Shown here piece by piece: positions 9,073-16,603 of a DNA stretch of 64,000 nt. The translations under genes and the position numbers were made by a program. The DNA lies in the NCBI RefSeq assembly GCF_030246865.1, contig NZ_CP126738.1:3162001-3226000 (forward strand), read 5' to 3'. Source of the DNA: Microbacterium sp. zg-B96. GTDB lineage: Bacteria; Actinomycetota; Actinomycetes; Actinomycetales; Microbacteriaceae. How positions within the stretch are numbered: the stretch's first letter is position 1; every line of letters starts with the position of its first letter. The notes under the pieces are model-generated. The model was not told the DNA's origin and ran no database searches. It worked only from the letters and a program-made list of their open reading frames with translations.

Positions 9073-9825
9073 ATGGCGAACTCCCCGTCCGGCGAATCCG
9101 GCATCGACCGGCTGGTCCGCGTCCTCGAGACCTTCACGCCCACGCGCACCGTGCAGACGACAGCGGAGATCGGGCGGCGGGCGGGGCTGCCGAGCTCGAC
9201 AGCACATCGACTCGTGGGCGAACTGGCCGACGCCGGGCTGCTCGAGCGCGACGAGAATCGGCGCGTGCGCATCGGGATGCGCCTGTGGGAGCTGGCCACC
9301 CGTTCTTCGTCGGCGCTGCGGCTGCGCCAGGCGGCGCTGCCCTTCATGGAGCGGGTGCAGTCGCGGGTGCGCGAGCACACGCAGCTGGCGATCCTCGAGC
9401 AGGACGAGGCGCTGTTCCTCGAGCGCCTCAGCGGCCCCGATTCCGGCGCCAACATCACACGCGTCGCAGGTCGGCTGCCGCTTCACGCATCCAGCTCGGG
9501 CCTCGTCCTGCTGGCGTTCGGCGGGCCCGCGCTGCAGGAACGGGTGCTCGGCGGTGCGTTGCGGCCCCTGACATCGGCGACGCTGTCGGATCCGGCCGCC
9601 GTGCGCCGCAAGCTCGCGGAGGTGCGCACGCTGGGGCACGCGATCGCGCCCGGATACATCGAGGAGGTCTCCACCGGCATCGCCGTGCCGATTCTGGATG
9701 AGACCGGCAACGTCGTCGCTGCCCTCTCGGTCGTCGTGCCGCGGGGAGCGGAGTCGGAGTTCGCGGTCGTGGAACTGCAACGCGCGGCACGGGACATCGA
9801 GCGCTCACTCGGCTACCGCCGATAG
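9073..9825 (+). CDS. IclR-family regulator, probably of pca/pob genes
   Basis: A 250-residue IclR-type protein. ATG 9073 (MANSPSG) is preferred over an ATG 18 bases upstream because it abuts the helix-turn-helix region. The N-terminal winged HTH (about residues 10-70, AEIGRRAGLPSSTAHRLVGEL) is followed by the effector-binding domain with the family-typical VSTGIAVPILDETGNVVAALSVVVP. Genes of this kind (PcaR, PcaU, PobR) control protocatechuate and 4-hydroxybenzoate genes in other bacteria. The position between pcaH and pobA argues for that role here; the effector is unknown. Confidence 0.88.
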   Translation: MANSPSGESGIDRLVRVLETFTPTRTVQTTAEIGRRAGLPSSTAHRLVGELADAGLLERDENRRVRIGMRLWELATRSSSALRLRQAALPFMERVQSRVREHTQLAILEQDEALFLERLSGPDSGANITRVAGRLPLHASSSGLVLLAFGGPALQERVLGGALRPLTSATLSDPAAVRRKLAEVRTLGHAIAPGYIEEVSTGIAVPILDETGNVVAALSVVVPRGAESEFAVVELQRAARDIERSLGYRR

Positions 9826-9832
9826 GGAAACG

Positions 9833-9851
9833 ACTCCCGTTGAACGGGAGT
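9833..9851. promoter_or_regulatory. Perfect 19-bp palindrome upstream of pobA
   Basis: ACTCCCGTT-g-AACGGGAGT, 9-bp arms around one base, lies 8 bases after the iclR stop and 62 bases before the pobA start. The single-base centre makes it a poor terminator hairpin but a good dimer-binding site, so I read it as an operator for pobA, plausibly of the neighbouring IclR protein (inference). Confidence 0.55.
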
Positions 9852-9913
9852 TCGTGCGGCGTTCGCGCGGCGCGGGGCGACGATGGGGCCTGTCAGCCGT
9901 CGAAGGAGCCGCC

Positions 9914-11095
9914 ATGACCACCATCACGCGTACGCGTGTCGCCATCGTCGGGGCCGGTCCCGCCGGCCTCGTGCTGTCCCAGCTGCTCGCCGACGCGGGG
10001 ATCGACTCCGTCGTCATCGACCAGCGTTCCCGCGAAGAGATCGAGACGACGGTGCGCGCCGGCATCCTGGAGCAGGGGACGGTGGAGCTGCTGCGGCGCA
10101 TCGACCCTGGCACCCGCGTGGACACGGTGGGCCGGCGGCACGACGGGATCGAGCTGCGGTTCCAGGGTGAGGGGCACCGCATCGACTTCGCGGCCCTCGT
10201 GGGGCGCGGTGTCTGGCTGTACCCGCAGCACGAGGCGCTGAAGGACCTGCTGGCGCTGCGCCTGGCCGCGGGGCAGGATCTGCGGTTCGGGGTGACCGCG
10301 ACGCGCGTCGACGACGTCGACACCGACCGGCCGCGGGTGATCGCGACGGATGCCGAAGGCGGCGGGATCGAGATCGACGCGGACTTCGTGGTGGGCGCCG
10401 ACGGCTCGCGCAGCGTCGTGCGCGCCGCCGTGACGGGGTCGGCGACCGGCGGGTACTTCCGCGAATACCCGTTCGCGTGGTTCGGCATCCTGTGCGAAGC
10501 GCCGCCGAGTGCCGAGGAGCTGATCTACTCCAACTCCGACCACGGTTTCGCGCTGATCAGCCAACGCAGCCCCACGGTGCAGCGCATGTACTTCCAGTGC
10601 GACCCGGAGGCCGATCCCGAGGCGCTCACGCAGGAGCAGATCTGGCAGACCCTGCAGGATCGGGTGCCGGGCACGACGCTCGTCGAGGGCCCGATCTTCC
10701 AGCGGGATGTGCTGAGGTTCCGCAGCTTCGTCGCGCACGAGGTGCGCCACGGCCGGGCCGCGCTCGTGGGCGACGCCGCGCACACCGTGCCGCCCACCGG
10801 AGCGAAGGGGATGAACCTCGCCGTTGCCGACGTCGTGCTGCTCGCCGATGCGCTGCGCGCCCTGCTGGTCGACCGCGACGCGGGGCTGATCGACTCGTTC
10901 GCCGAGCGGGCGCTGCGGCGCATCTGGAAGGCGCAGCACTTCTCGTGGTGGATGACGAACATGCTGCACGTCGCGCCGGATGCCACCGACTTCGACCGGC
11001 TGCGGCAGGTCGGCGAGCTGCGGTCGGTGGTCGAATCCGAGGCGGGTCGCACGTATCTCGCGGAGGCGTACACCGGGTGGCCGCTGGAGCGGTGA
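9914..11095 (+). CDS. pobA: 4-hydroxybenzoate 3-monooxygenase
   Basis: A 393-residue FAD monooxygenase converting 4-hydroxybenzoate to protocatechuate, the substrate of PcaHG; Pseudomonas PobA has 394 residues. Visible motifs are the Rossmann GAGPAG near residue 15, the DG fingerprint VGADGSRSVVR near residue 160, and the FAD-ribityl motif ALVGDAAHTVPPTGAKGMNLA near residue 290. ATG 9914 follows AAGGAG at 8-base spacing. It faces away from the pca operon and shares the regulator gene between them. Confidence 0.94.
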   Translation: MTTITRTRVAIVGAGPAGLVLSQLLADAGIDSVVIDQRSREEIETTVRAGILEQGTVELLRRIDPGTRVDTVGRRHDGIELRFQGEGHRIDFAALVGRGVWLYPQHEALKDLLALRLAAGQDLRFGVTATRVDDVDTDRPRVIATDAEGGGIEIDADFVVGADGSRSVVRAAVTGSATGGYFREYPFAWFGILCEAPPSAEELIYSNSDHGFALISQRSPTVQRMYFQCDPEADPEALTQEQIWQTLQDRVPGTTLVEGPIFQRDVLRFRSFVAHEVRHGRAALVGDAAHTVPPTGAKGMNLAVADVVLLADALRALLVDRDAGLIDSFAERALRRIWKAQHFSWWMTNMLHVAPDATDFDRLRQVGELRSVVESEAGRTYLAEAYTGWPLER

Positions 11096-11159
11096 GGTCG
11101 GGGCGGCGCGCGGCGCCGGCCCACTCGGCTCCCCTGTCCTGCGATGTCGCTTCGGCACC

Positions 11160-11178
11160 CGCGAAGCCACGCTTCGCG
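11160..11178 (+). terminator. Hairpin downstream of pobA
   Basis: CGCGAAGC-cac-GCTTCGCG, a perfect 8-bp stem with 3-base loop, 65 bases after the pobA stop. There is no T-run, so this is a possible terminator only. The rest of the 205-base gap up to the next gene is GC-rich and shows nothing else apart from a CTCCCCTGTC half-element at 11129. Confidence 0.4.
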
Positions 11179-11300
11179 GCAGGCGAGCGGCGCCGCGGGT
11201 GGGCTGCGCCGCTGCGTGACGGTACATGACGGCCGCTTCGGGCCGCCGCCGGAGCCGCCGATAAGCTCGCGGCGCCCCCCGAACGAAAGCGCAGCAGTTC

Positions 11301-12494
11301 ATGACCGAGATCCAGACCACCACCGCCGGCAGCCTGCCCCGCACGCAGGCTCTCATCGACGCGAACGGTGCCCGCACCTTCGCCGACGACGGCTTCACGC
11401 TGCAGTCGACGCCGGAGTTCGAGCAGCTCACGGCGCAGGCGGTGGCCGACGTCGTCGAGCGTCAGCGCGACGCCGGCATCACGCTGGTCGGCGACGGTGA
11501 GTTCGGCAAGGCGATGTCGAACGCCGTCGATTACGGGGCGTGGTGGTCGTACTCGTTCCAGCGCGCCGCCGGGCTGTCGCTGACCGAGGTCAACGCGTTC
11601 AACGAGCCGCCGGTGCGCTCCGAGCCCGGCGACATCAAGCTCACCTCGTTCCTGGACCGCCGTGACCGGCAGCTGTTCCCTGCGGTGTACGCCGAGGTCG
11701 TCGAGGTGGGGCGCAACGCCACCGGGTTCCCGACCACGACGGGGCCGATCACGTACCGCGGCCAGGCGGCCGTGGCATCCGACATCCGGCACCTCAAGGC
11801 GTCGCTGCGCGAGGGCGAGCAGGGCTTCCTCACCGCGATCGCGCCGGGGTCGGCCGCCCGCGTGCGCAACGACTACTACGCCACCGAGGAGGAGCACATC
11901 TGGGCGTGGGCGGACGCGCTGCGCGAGGAGTACCGCGCGATCGTGGATGCCGGGCTCATCGTGCAGCTGGACGACCCGTCACTGGCGGAGAACTTCGACC
12001 AGATCAGCCCGGAGCCGTCGATCGCCGACTACCAGGCGTTCACGAAGATCCGGGTCGACGCGATCAACCACGCCATCGCGGGGCTCCCCAAGGAGCAGGT
12101 GCGCCTGCACCTGTGCTGGGGCTCGTGGCACGGGCCTCACACGACCGACGTCGAGCTGCGGCACATCCTGCCGGTCGTGCTGGGGGCCAACGTCGGGTCG
12201 ATCTCGTTCGAGGCCGGCAACGTCCGCCACGAGCACGAGTACACGGTGTGGGGCGAGCAGGCGCTGCCCGACGACCTGGTGCTCGTGCCCGGTGTCGTGA
12301 GCCACGCGACGAACGTCGTGGAGCACCCCGACCTCGTCGCGCAGCGGATCGCCCGGTTCGCCGGCATCGTGGGTGCCGACCGCGTGATCGCCTCGACCGA
12401 CTGCGGCCTGGGCGGCCGGGTACACGCGGACATCGCGTGGGCCAAGCTCGCGTCCCTCGGCGAGGGCGCCCGCCGCGCCGCCGCGCGGGTCTGA
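11301..12494 (+). CDS. MetE-like (YxjG-type) zinc methyltransferase
   Basis: A 397-residue protein homologous to the C-terminal catalytic half of cobalamin-independent methionine synthase, without the N-terminal half. The zinc ligands of the family can be placed: His270 and Cys272 in LHLCWGSWH and Cys368 in STDCGLGG. Relatives use methyl-folate or methylated thiols; the same fold also includes epoxyalkane:CoM transferase, so the acceptor is open. It is followed 113 bases later by purU and lies next to pobA, which hints at one-carbon units released in aromatic catabolism (inference). Confidence 0.8.
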   Translation: MTEIQTTTAGSLPRTQALIDANGARTFADDGFTLQSTPEFEQLTAQAVADVVERQRDAGITLVGDGEFGKAMSNAVDYGAWWSYSFQRAAGLSLTEVNAFNEPPVRSEPGDIKLTSFLDRRDRQLFPAVYAEVVEVGRNATGFPTTTGPITYRGQAAVASDIRHLKASLREGEQGFLTAIAPGSAARVRNDYYATEEEHIWAWADALREEYRAIVDAGLIVQLDDPSLAENFDQISPEPSIADYQAFTKIRVDAINHAIAGLPKEQVRLHLCWGSWHGPHTTDVELRHILPVVLGANVGSISFEAGNVRHEHEYTVWGEQALPDDLVLVPGVVSHATNVVEHPDLVAQRIARFAGIVGADRVIASTDCGLGGRVHADIAWAKLASLGEGARRAAARV

Positions 12495-12509
12495 CCCGCG
12501 GCATCCACG

Positions 12510-12560
12510 CGCTCCCCTGTCGCGTATGGGCCGGCGGCGGCCACCTGCGACAGGGGAGCG
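12510..12560. repeat. 14-bp inverted repeat between the MetE-like gene and purU
   Basis: CGCTCCCCTGTCGC (12510-12523) and its exact complement GCGACAGGGGAGCG (12547-12560) flank a 23-base spacer. It may form a terminator-like stem after the MetE-like gene, but the long loop and the partial copy CTCCCCTGTC at 11129-11138 suggest a small repeated palindromic element instead. Confidence 0.5.
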
Positions 12561-12607
12561 GATGCCGGGTGTCGGCGGCATCCACCGCGGCACGGCAGAA
12601 TCGAAGG

Positions 12608-13486
12608 ATGGCCGTGCACACACCGCACCTTCTCCCCGCCCACGCGTGCCTCATCGTGCACGGTAAGGACCAGCCCGGCATCGTCGCGGCGGTCTCGGCG
12701 ATGATCACCCGCATCGGTGGCAACATCGTCGCGTTCGACCAGTACTCCGACGACCCGATCGGTGGCGCGTACTTCCAGCGGGTTGTGTTCCACCGCCCCG
12801 ACTTCGCGGCCGACCGCCCGCAGATCGAGGCGGAGATCGCCGGCGTGCTCGACGAGTTCGAATTGCAGTGGTCGCTCACCGATCAGTCGGTGCCCAAGCG
12901 CATGGCGATCCTCGCGTCCAAGCAGGACCACTGCCTGCTCGACCTGCTGTGGCGCCACCGCCGGGGCGACCTCCCGGTGACGGTGCCGATGGTCATCTCC
13001 AACCACACCACCGCCGCGGAGGACGTCCGCTCCTTCGGGGTGCCGTTCTTCCACGTACCGTCGAACCCGGGGCCGGACAAGTCCGAATCCGAAGCGAAGA
13101 TGCTCGAGCTGCTGGTCGGCAACGTCGACTTCGTCGTGCTGGCGCGCTACATGCAGATCCTCTCGTCGGACTTCCTCGACAAGCTCGGGGTGCCGGTGAT
13201 CAACATCCACCACTCATTCCTGCCCGCCTTCATCGGCGCGGAGCCCTATAAGAAGGCCAAGCAGCGCGGGGTCAAGCTGATCGGTGCGACGAGCCACTAC
13301 GTCACAACCGACCTCGACGAGGGTCCGATCATCGAGCAGGACACCGTGCGCGTGACCCACGCCGATTCCGCGGCCGAACTCGCCCGACGCGGCGCCGATG
13401 TCGAGCGTCAGGTGCTGTCCCGCGCCGTGCTGTGGCACGCGCAGGACCGCGTCATCCGCCACGGCAACCACACGATCGTGTTCTGA
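12608..13486 (+). CDS. purU: Formyltetrahydrofolate deformylase
   Basis: A 292-residue hydrolase converting 10-formyl-THF to THF and formate. Residues ~12-85 form an ACT domain (IVHGKDQPGIVAAVSAMI), the regulatory part that senses methionine or glycine in E. coli PurU. The rest is a formyltransferase-type domain with INIHHSFLPAF and the catalytic Asp in SHYVTTDLDEGPIIEQD. GAAGG directly precedes the ATG at 12608. Length fits the family (about 280). Its role beside the MetE-like gene is probably folate recycling. Confidence 0.93.
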   Translation: MAVHTPHLLPAHACLIVHGKDQPGIVAAVSAMITRIGGNIVAFDQYSDDPIGGAYFQRVVFHRPDFAADRPQIEAEIAGVLDEFELQWSLTDQSVPKRMAILASKQDHCLLDLLWRHRRGDLPVTVPMVISNHTTAAEDVRSFGVPFFHVPSNPGPDKSESEAKMLELLVGNVDFVVLARYMQILSSDFLDKLGVPVINIHHSFLPAFIGAEPYKKAKQRGVKLIGATSHYVTTDLDEGPIIEQDTVRVTHADSAAELARRGADVERQVLSRAVLWHAQDRVIRHGNHTIVF

Positions 13487-13528
13487 CGCGAGTCGGTCGG
13501 ATGCCGGCACGCAAACCACACCGGCGGG

Positions 13529-13534
13529 TATAGT
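13529..13534 (+). promoter_or_regulatory. -10-like hexamer just upstream of the MFS gene
   Basis: TATAGT lies 9 bases before the ATG at 13544, so transcription would start at or almost at the start codon and give a leaderless mRNA, common in actinobacteria. No clear -35 is seen. Confidence 0.4.
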
Positions 13535-13543
13535 CCCGTACTG

Positions 13544-14785
13544 ATGACCCCCGATGCCGTGGCCACGCGACGCACCGCGTCCGTCGCGCTCATCGTGGCG
13601 GTGTGCCTGGTCGCGGCGAACATGCGGCCCACGATCACCGCAGTCGGCCCGCTGCTGGAGCAGATCGGCGAGGGCACCGGCATGGCGCCGGGCGCGCTGG
13701 GCCTCATCGCCTCGGTGCCGCTGGTCGCCTGGGCGATCTTCTCCCCGCTCGCGCACGACCTCACCCGCAGGTTCGGGATGTCCCGCGTCATGCTGTGGTC
13801 GCTCCTGCTCCTGGCCGTCGGCACCGTCGTCCGCTCCGTACCCGGACCGGTGGCGAGCCTGTGGATCGGCGCCGCGCTGATCGGTATCGCACTGGCGATC
13901 GTCAACGTGCTGATGCCGGCTGTCGTCAAGCGCGACTTCCCCGGCAACGTCGCGTCGATGACGGCGGTGTACTCCGCGCTGCTCGGCGGATTCGGGGCCG
14001 TCGCTTCCGGGCTCGCCGTGCCGATCTCCGAGGCTCCCTGGCCACAGGATCCGGCCGGCTGGCAGTTCTCGCTGCTCGTGACCGGCGGCGCCCTGCTGCC
14101 GTTCGCGATCGTCGCGTGGGCGTGGGCGACGCGCGGGCCCGCCGACGTGCCGGTGCCGGACCAAGGTCGTGGCCCGGCGCCCGGCCGGGGACGCCGGCGC
14201 GTGCCGACCGGCATCTGGCGCGACCGGACGGCCTGGCTCGTCGCCCTCTACATGGGCCTGCAGGCATCCGTGTTCTACATGATCGTGACGTGGCTTGCGC
14301 CGCTGTCCGTCTCGATCGGCCGCTCCGCGATCGTCGCGGGCCTGGACGTCATGCTCTACCAGCTCTTCTCGATCGCAGGTTCACTGATCCTGCCGCTGTT
14401 GCTGCGCGGGCGCGCGCGCACCCGCATCCCGGCCCTCGTCCCCTCGCTGGCGGTCGTCGGGGTGGTGGGCCTCATGGTCGCACCTGACCTCGTGCTGCTG
14501 TGGGCACCCATGCTCGGGCTGTCCTCTGGCGCATCCCTCGGTATGACGCTGACCTTGATGGCGCAGCGCGCCCGCGACCATGACACCGCGGCGGCACTGT
14601 CGGGCATGGCACAGTCAGTGGGCTACGTGATCGCGGCCATGGGCCCGGTGGTGTTCGGCTGGCTGCACGACGCTACCGGGGCGTGGCTGGCATCCCTCGC
14701 TCTGCTGCTGGTGGTGCTGGCGGCGCAGAGCATCACCGGGATCTTCGCCGGACGCGACCGCTACGTCCTCGCCGGCCGGCAGTGA
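13544..14785 (+). CDS. CynX/NimT-type MFS transporter
   Basis: A 413-residue membrane protein with about 12 hydrophobic segments. The early NMRPTITAVGPLLEQI stretch and the Arg/Gly-rich central loop near residue 215 match the CynX/NimT subgroup of the major facilitator superfamily (cyanate, 2-nitroimidazole and related small organics). Substrate is not predictable. It converges on marR with a 15-base gap and may have a leaderless start. Confidence 0.82.
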   Translation: MTPDAVATRRTASVALIVAVCLVAANMRPTITAVGPLLEQIGEGTGMAPGALGLIASVPLVAWAIFSPLAHDLTRRFGMSRVMLWSLLLLAVGTVVRSVPGPVASLWIGAALIGIALAIVNVLMPAVVKRDFPGNVASMTAVYSALLGGFGAVASGLAVPISEAPWPQDPAGWQFSLLVTGGALLPFAIVAWAWATRGPADVPVPDQGRGPAPGRGRRRVPTGIWRDRTAWLVALYMGLQASVFYMIVTWLAPLSVSIGRSAIVAGLDVMLYQLFSIAGSLILPLLLRGRARTRIPALVPSLAVVGVVGLMVAPDLVLLWAPMLGLSSGASLGMTLTLMAQRARDHDTAAALSGMAQSVGYVIAAMGPVVFGWLHDATGAWLASLALLLVVLAAQSITGIFAGRDRYVLAGRQ

Positions 14786-14800
14786 CGGCGCCCCGGCCGC

Positions 14801-15292
14801 CTAAACGGTGACGGGGTCGACGGCGAGACTGCGCAGCAGCGCCGTCAGCCGCTCGCGGTCGTCCGGGGCGAGGGTGCCGAACGTATCGACCTCCGCCGCC
14901 TCGACGGCAGCGCGGGCGCGACGGTGCAGTTCCCGGCCCGCCGGCGTTGCCACCACGACGTTCGCCCGCCGGTCGTTCGGGTCGGGCTCGCGGCGTGCGA
15001 GCCCACGCGACTCAAGATCGTCCACGAGCGCCACGATCTGGCTCGGATCCAGCCGCAGGAACTCCGACAGCTCGCGCTGGGTCGGCCGCGCATCGTCGGC
15101 GACCAGCGAGAGCACCGAGTAGGAGCGCACCTTCAACTCGTACTCGGCCAGCGCGCGATTGGCACTGGCCACGGAACGGGCGTTCGCGCGCGCCAGCAGG
15201 AATGCGGTGTCGCCCCCCGCTGCGGTGGCCCACAGTCGCTCTGAGCCGGCGGATGATCGCAGCTCGGACGGCGACGGCGAGGCGGAGGACAT
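14801..15292 (-). CDS. MarR-family transcriptional regulator
   Basis: A 163-residue dimeric winged-helix protein. The recognition region (PTQRELSEFLRLDPSQIVALVDDLESRGLARREPDPNDRR, around residues 70-110) is typical of MarR, with the beta-hairpin wing ending in DPNDRR. An operator-like palindrome lies 37 bases upstream, suggesting autoregulation. A near-copy lies in front of the operon at 52,045, so that operon is its likely target. MarR relatives in such operons often respond to aromatic acids or their CoA esters; the effector here is unknown. Confidence 0.88.
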   Translation of the reverse strand: MSSASPSPSELRSSAGSERLWATAAGGDTAFLLARANARSVASANRALAEYELKVRSYSVLSLVADDARPTQRELSEFLRLDPSQIVALVDDLESRGLARREPDPNDRRANVVVATPAGRELHRRARAAVEAAEVDTFGTLAPDDRERLTALLRSLAVDPVTV

Positions 15293-15324
15293 GACTGAAT
15301 GCTAAAGGTCCGAACCTGGATCCC

Positions 15325-15358
15325 TCAAATTATTGACTTCCTCAACAATGGGAGTTTC
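15325..15358. promoter_or_regulatory. MarR-type operator, copy 1
   Basis: The core ATTATTGA-N5-TCAACAAT (15329-15349) is an imperfect palindrome, 7 of 8 arm positions complementary, within a longer block from TCAAAT to GGGAGTTTC. It sits in the 91-base gap upstream of marR. The same block with three substitutions and one inserted base recurs at 51,986-52,020. Confidence 0.7.
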
Positions 15359-15383
15359 GTCGGCCGTGGAGTGGGGGCACTCC

Positions 15384-16601
15384 TCAGGACAGTCGCTCGA
15401 GGACCACGGCCATGCCCTGGCCACCGCCGACGCAGAGCGTTGCCATGCCGAGGGTCTGGTCGCGCGTGCGCAGGCCGTTGAGCAACGTGCCGATCAGCCG
15501 GACGCCGGTCGCCCCGAAGGGGTGGCCGATCGCGATCGACCCACCGAAGGGATTCACCTGCTCCTCGAGGTCGAGCCCCAACTCGCGCGCGCTGGCGACG
15601 ACCTGGACGGCGAACGCCTCATTGATCTCGACGATGTCCATGTCCCCCGTCTGCAGGCCGGCACGGGCGAGCGCGCGGCGCGACGACTCGACCGGACCGA
15701 GACCCATGATCTCGGGGCTCAGCCCGGTCACAGCGGTGGAGACGACACGCGCCAGGGGGGTGATCCCCTTCTCCTTCGCGTATCGACCCGACACCACGAG
15801 CGCGCCCGAAGCACCGTCGTTGAGCGGGCAGGCGTTGCCCGCGGTGATCGTGCCGGCCGGCGAGAAGATCGGCTCGAGCGCCGCGAGGCCTTCGGCTGTG
15901 GTGCCGCGGCGCAGGGAGTCGTCGGCCTCGAAGACCGAGCCGTCCGGACGTACCACCGGCACGATCTCGCGGGCGAAGAAGCCGTCCGCCTGCGACTGTG
16001 CCGCCCGCTGCTGCGAGCGCAGCGCGAACGCATCCTGCTCGGTCCGGGTCACGCCCGTCACCCGCGCGACGTACTCGGCGGTATGCCCCATCTGGATGTA
16101 CGCATCCGGCATCCGGCCGTCCTCCCGAGGATCGTGCCAGCCTGCGTCTGTGAGCATCGCCTGGCGCGTGCGCTCGGCTGCCGCGTCGAATGCGGGGTTG
16201 CCGGCGGAAGCCGGAGGCTGAGCGCGAGACGTCGACTCGGTCCCGCCGACGAGGAAGGCGTCGCCCTCACCCGCCTTGATCGCGTGGAAGGCCATCCGCG
16301 TGGTCTGGATGGACGAGGCGCAGAAACGGTTGACCGTCGTGCCCGGCAGCGAGTCGCGGCCCAGCAGCGTCGCCACCACGCGCGCCATGTTGAACCCCTG
16401 CTCGCCATCGGGGCCGGCGGTGCCGAGCATCAGGTCGTCGATGTCGTCGCCCGCCGCTTCGGGCACTCGGTCGAGGACGGCGCTGAGCACCTGCCGGGCC
16501 AGCTCGTCCCCGCGCACGTCGATGAGCCCCCCTCTGCGGGCCCGTCCGATCGGCGTGCGGGCGATGGAGACGATCAGCGCGTCGTCGTCGGCGAAGTTCA
16601 T
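15384..16601 (-). CDS. Degradative thiolase (acetyl-CoA C-acyltransferase)
   Basis: A 405-residue thiolase, second in the window and clearly different from PcaF. Nucleophilic Cys in NRFCASS near residue 90, the GHPFGATG His motif and the CVGGGQGM C-terminal Cys motif are intact. It is last in the operon VOC-FAH-acetoacetyl-CoA synthetase-hydroxylase-thiolase, so cleavage of acetoacetyl-CoA to two acetyl-CoA is the simplest role. Service in the beta-oxidation-like operon at 52-58 kb is also possible. It lies 2 bases downstream of the hydroxylase gene. Confidence 0.85.
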   Translation of the reverse strand: MNFADDDALIVSIARTPIGRARRGGLIDVRGDELARQVLSAVLDRVPEAAGDDIDDLMLGTAGPDGEQGFNMARVVATLLGRDSLPGTTVNRFCASSIQTTRMAFHAIKAGEGDAFLVGGTESTSRAQPPASAGNPAFDAAAERTRQAMLTDAGWHDPREDGRMPDAYIQMGHTAEYVARVTGVTRTEQDAFALRSQQRAAQSQADGFFAREIVPVVRPDGSVFEADDSLRRGTTAEGLAALEPIFSPAGTITAGNACPLNDGASGALVVSGRYAKEKGITPLARVVSTAVTGLSPEIMGLGPVESSRRALARAGLQTGDMDIVEINEAFAVQVVASARELGLDLEEQVNPFGGSIAIGHPFGATGVRLIGTLLNGLRTRDQTLGMATLCVGGGQGMAVVLERLS

Positions 16602-16603
16602 GG

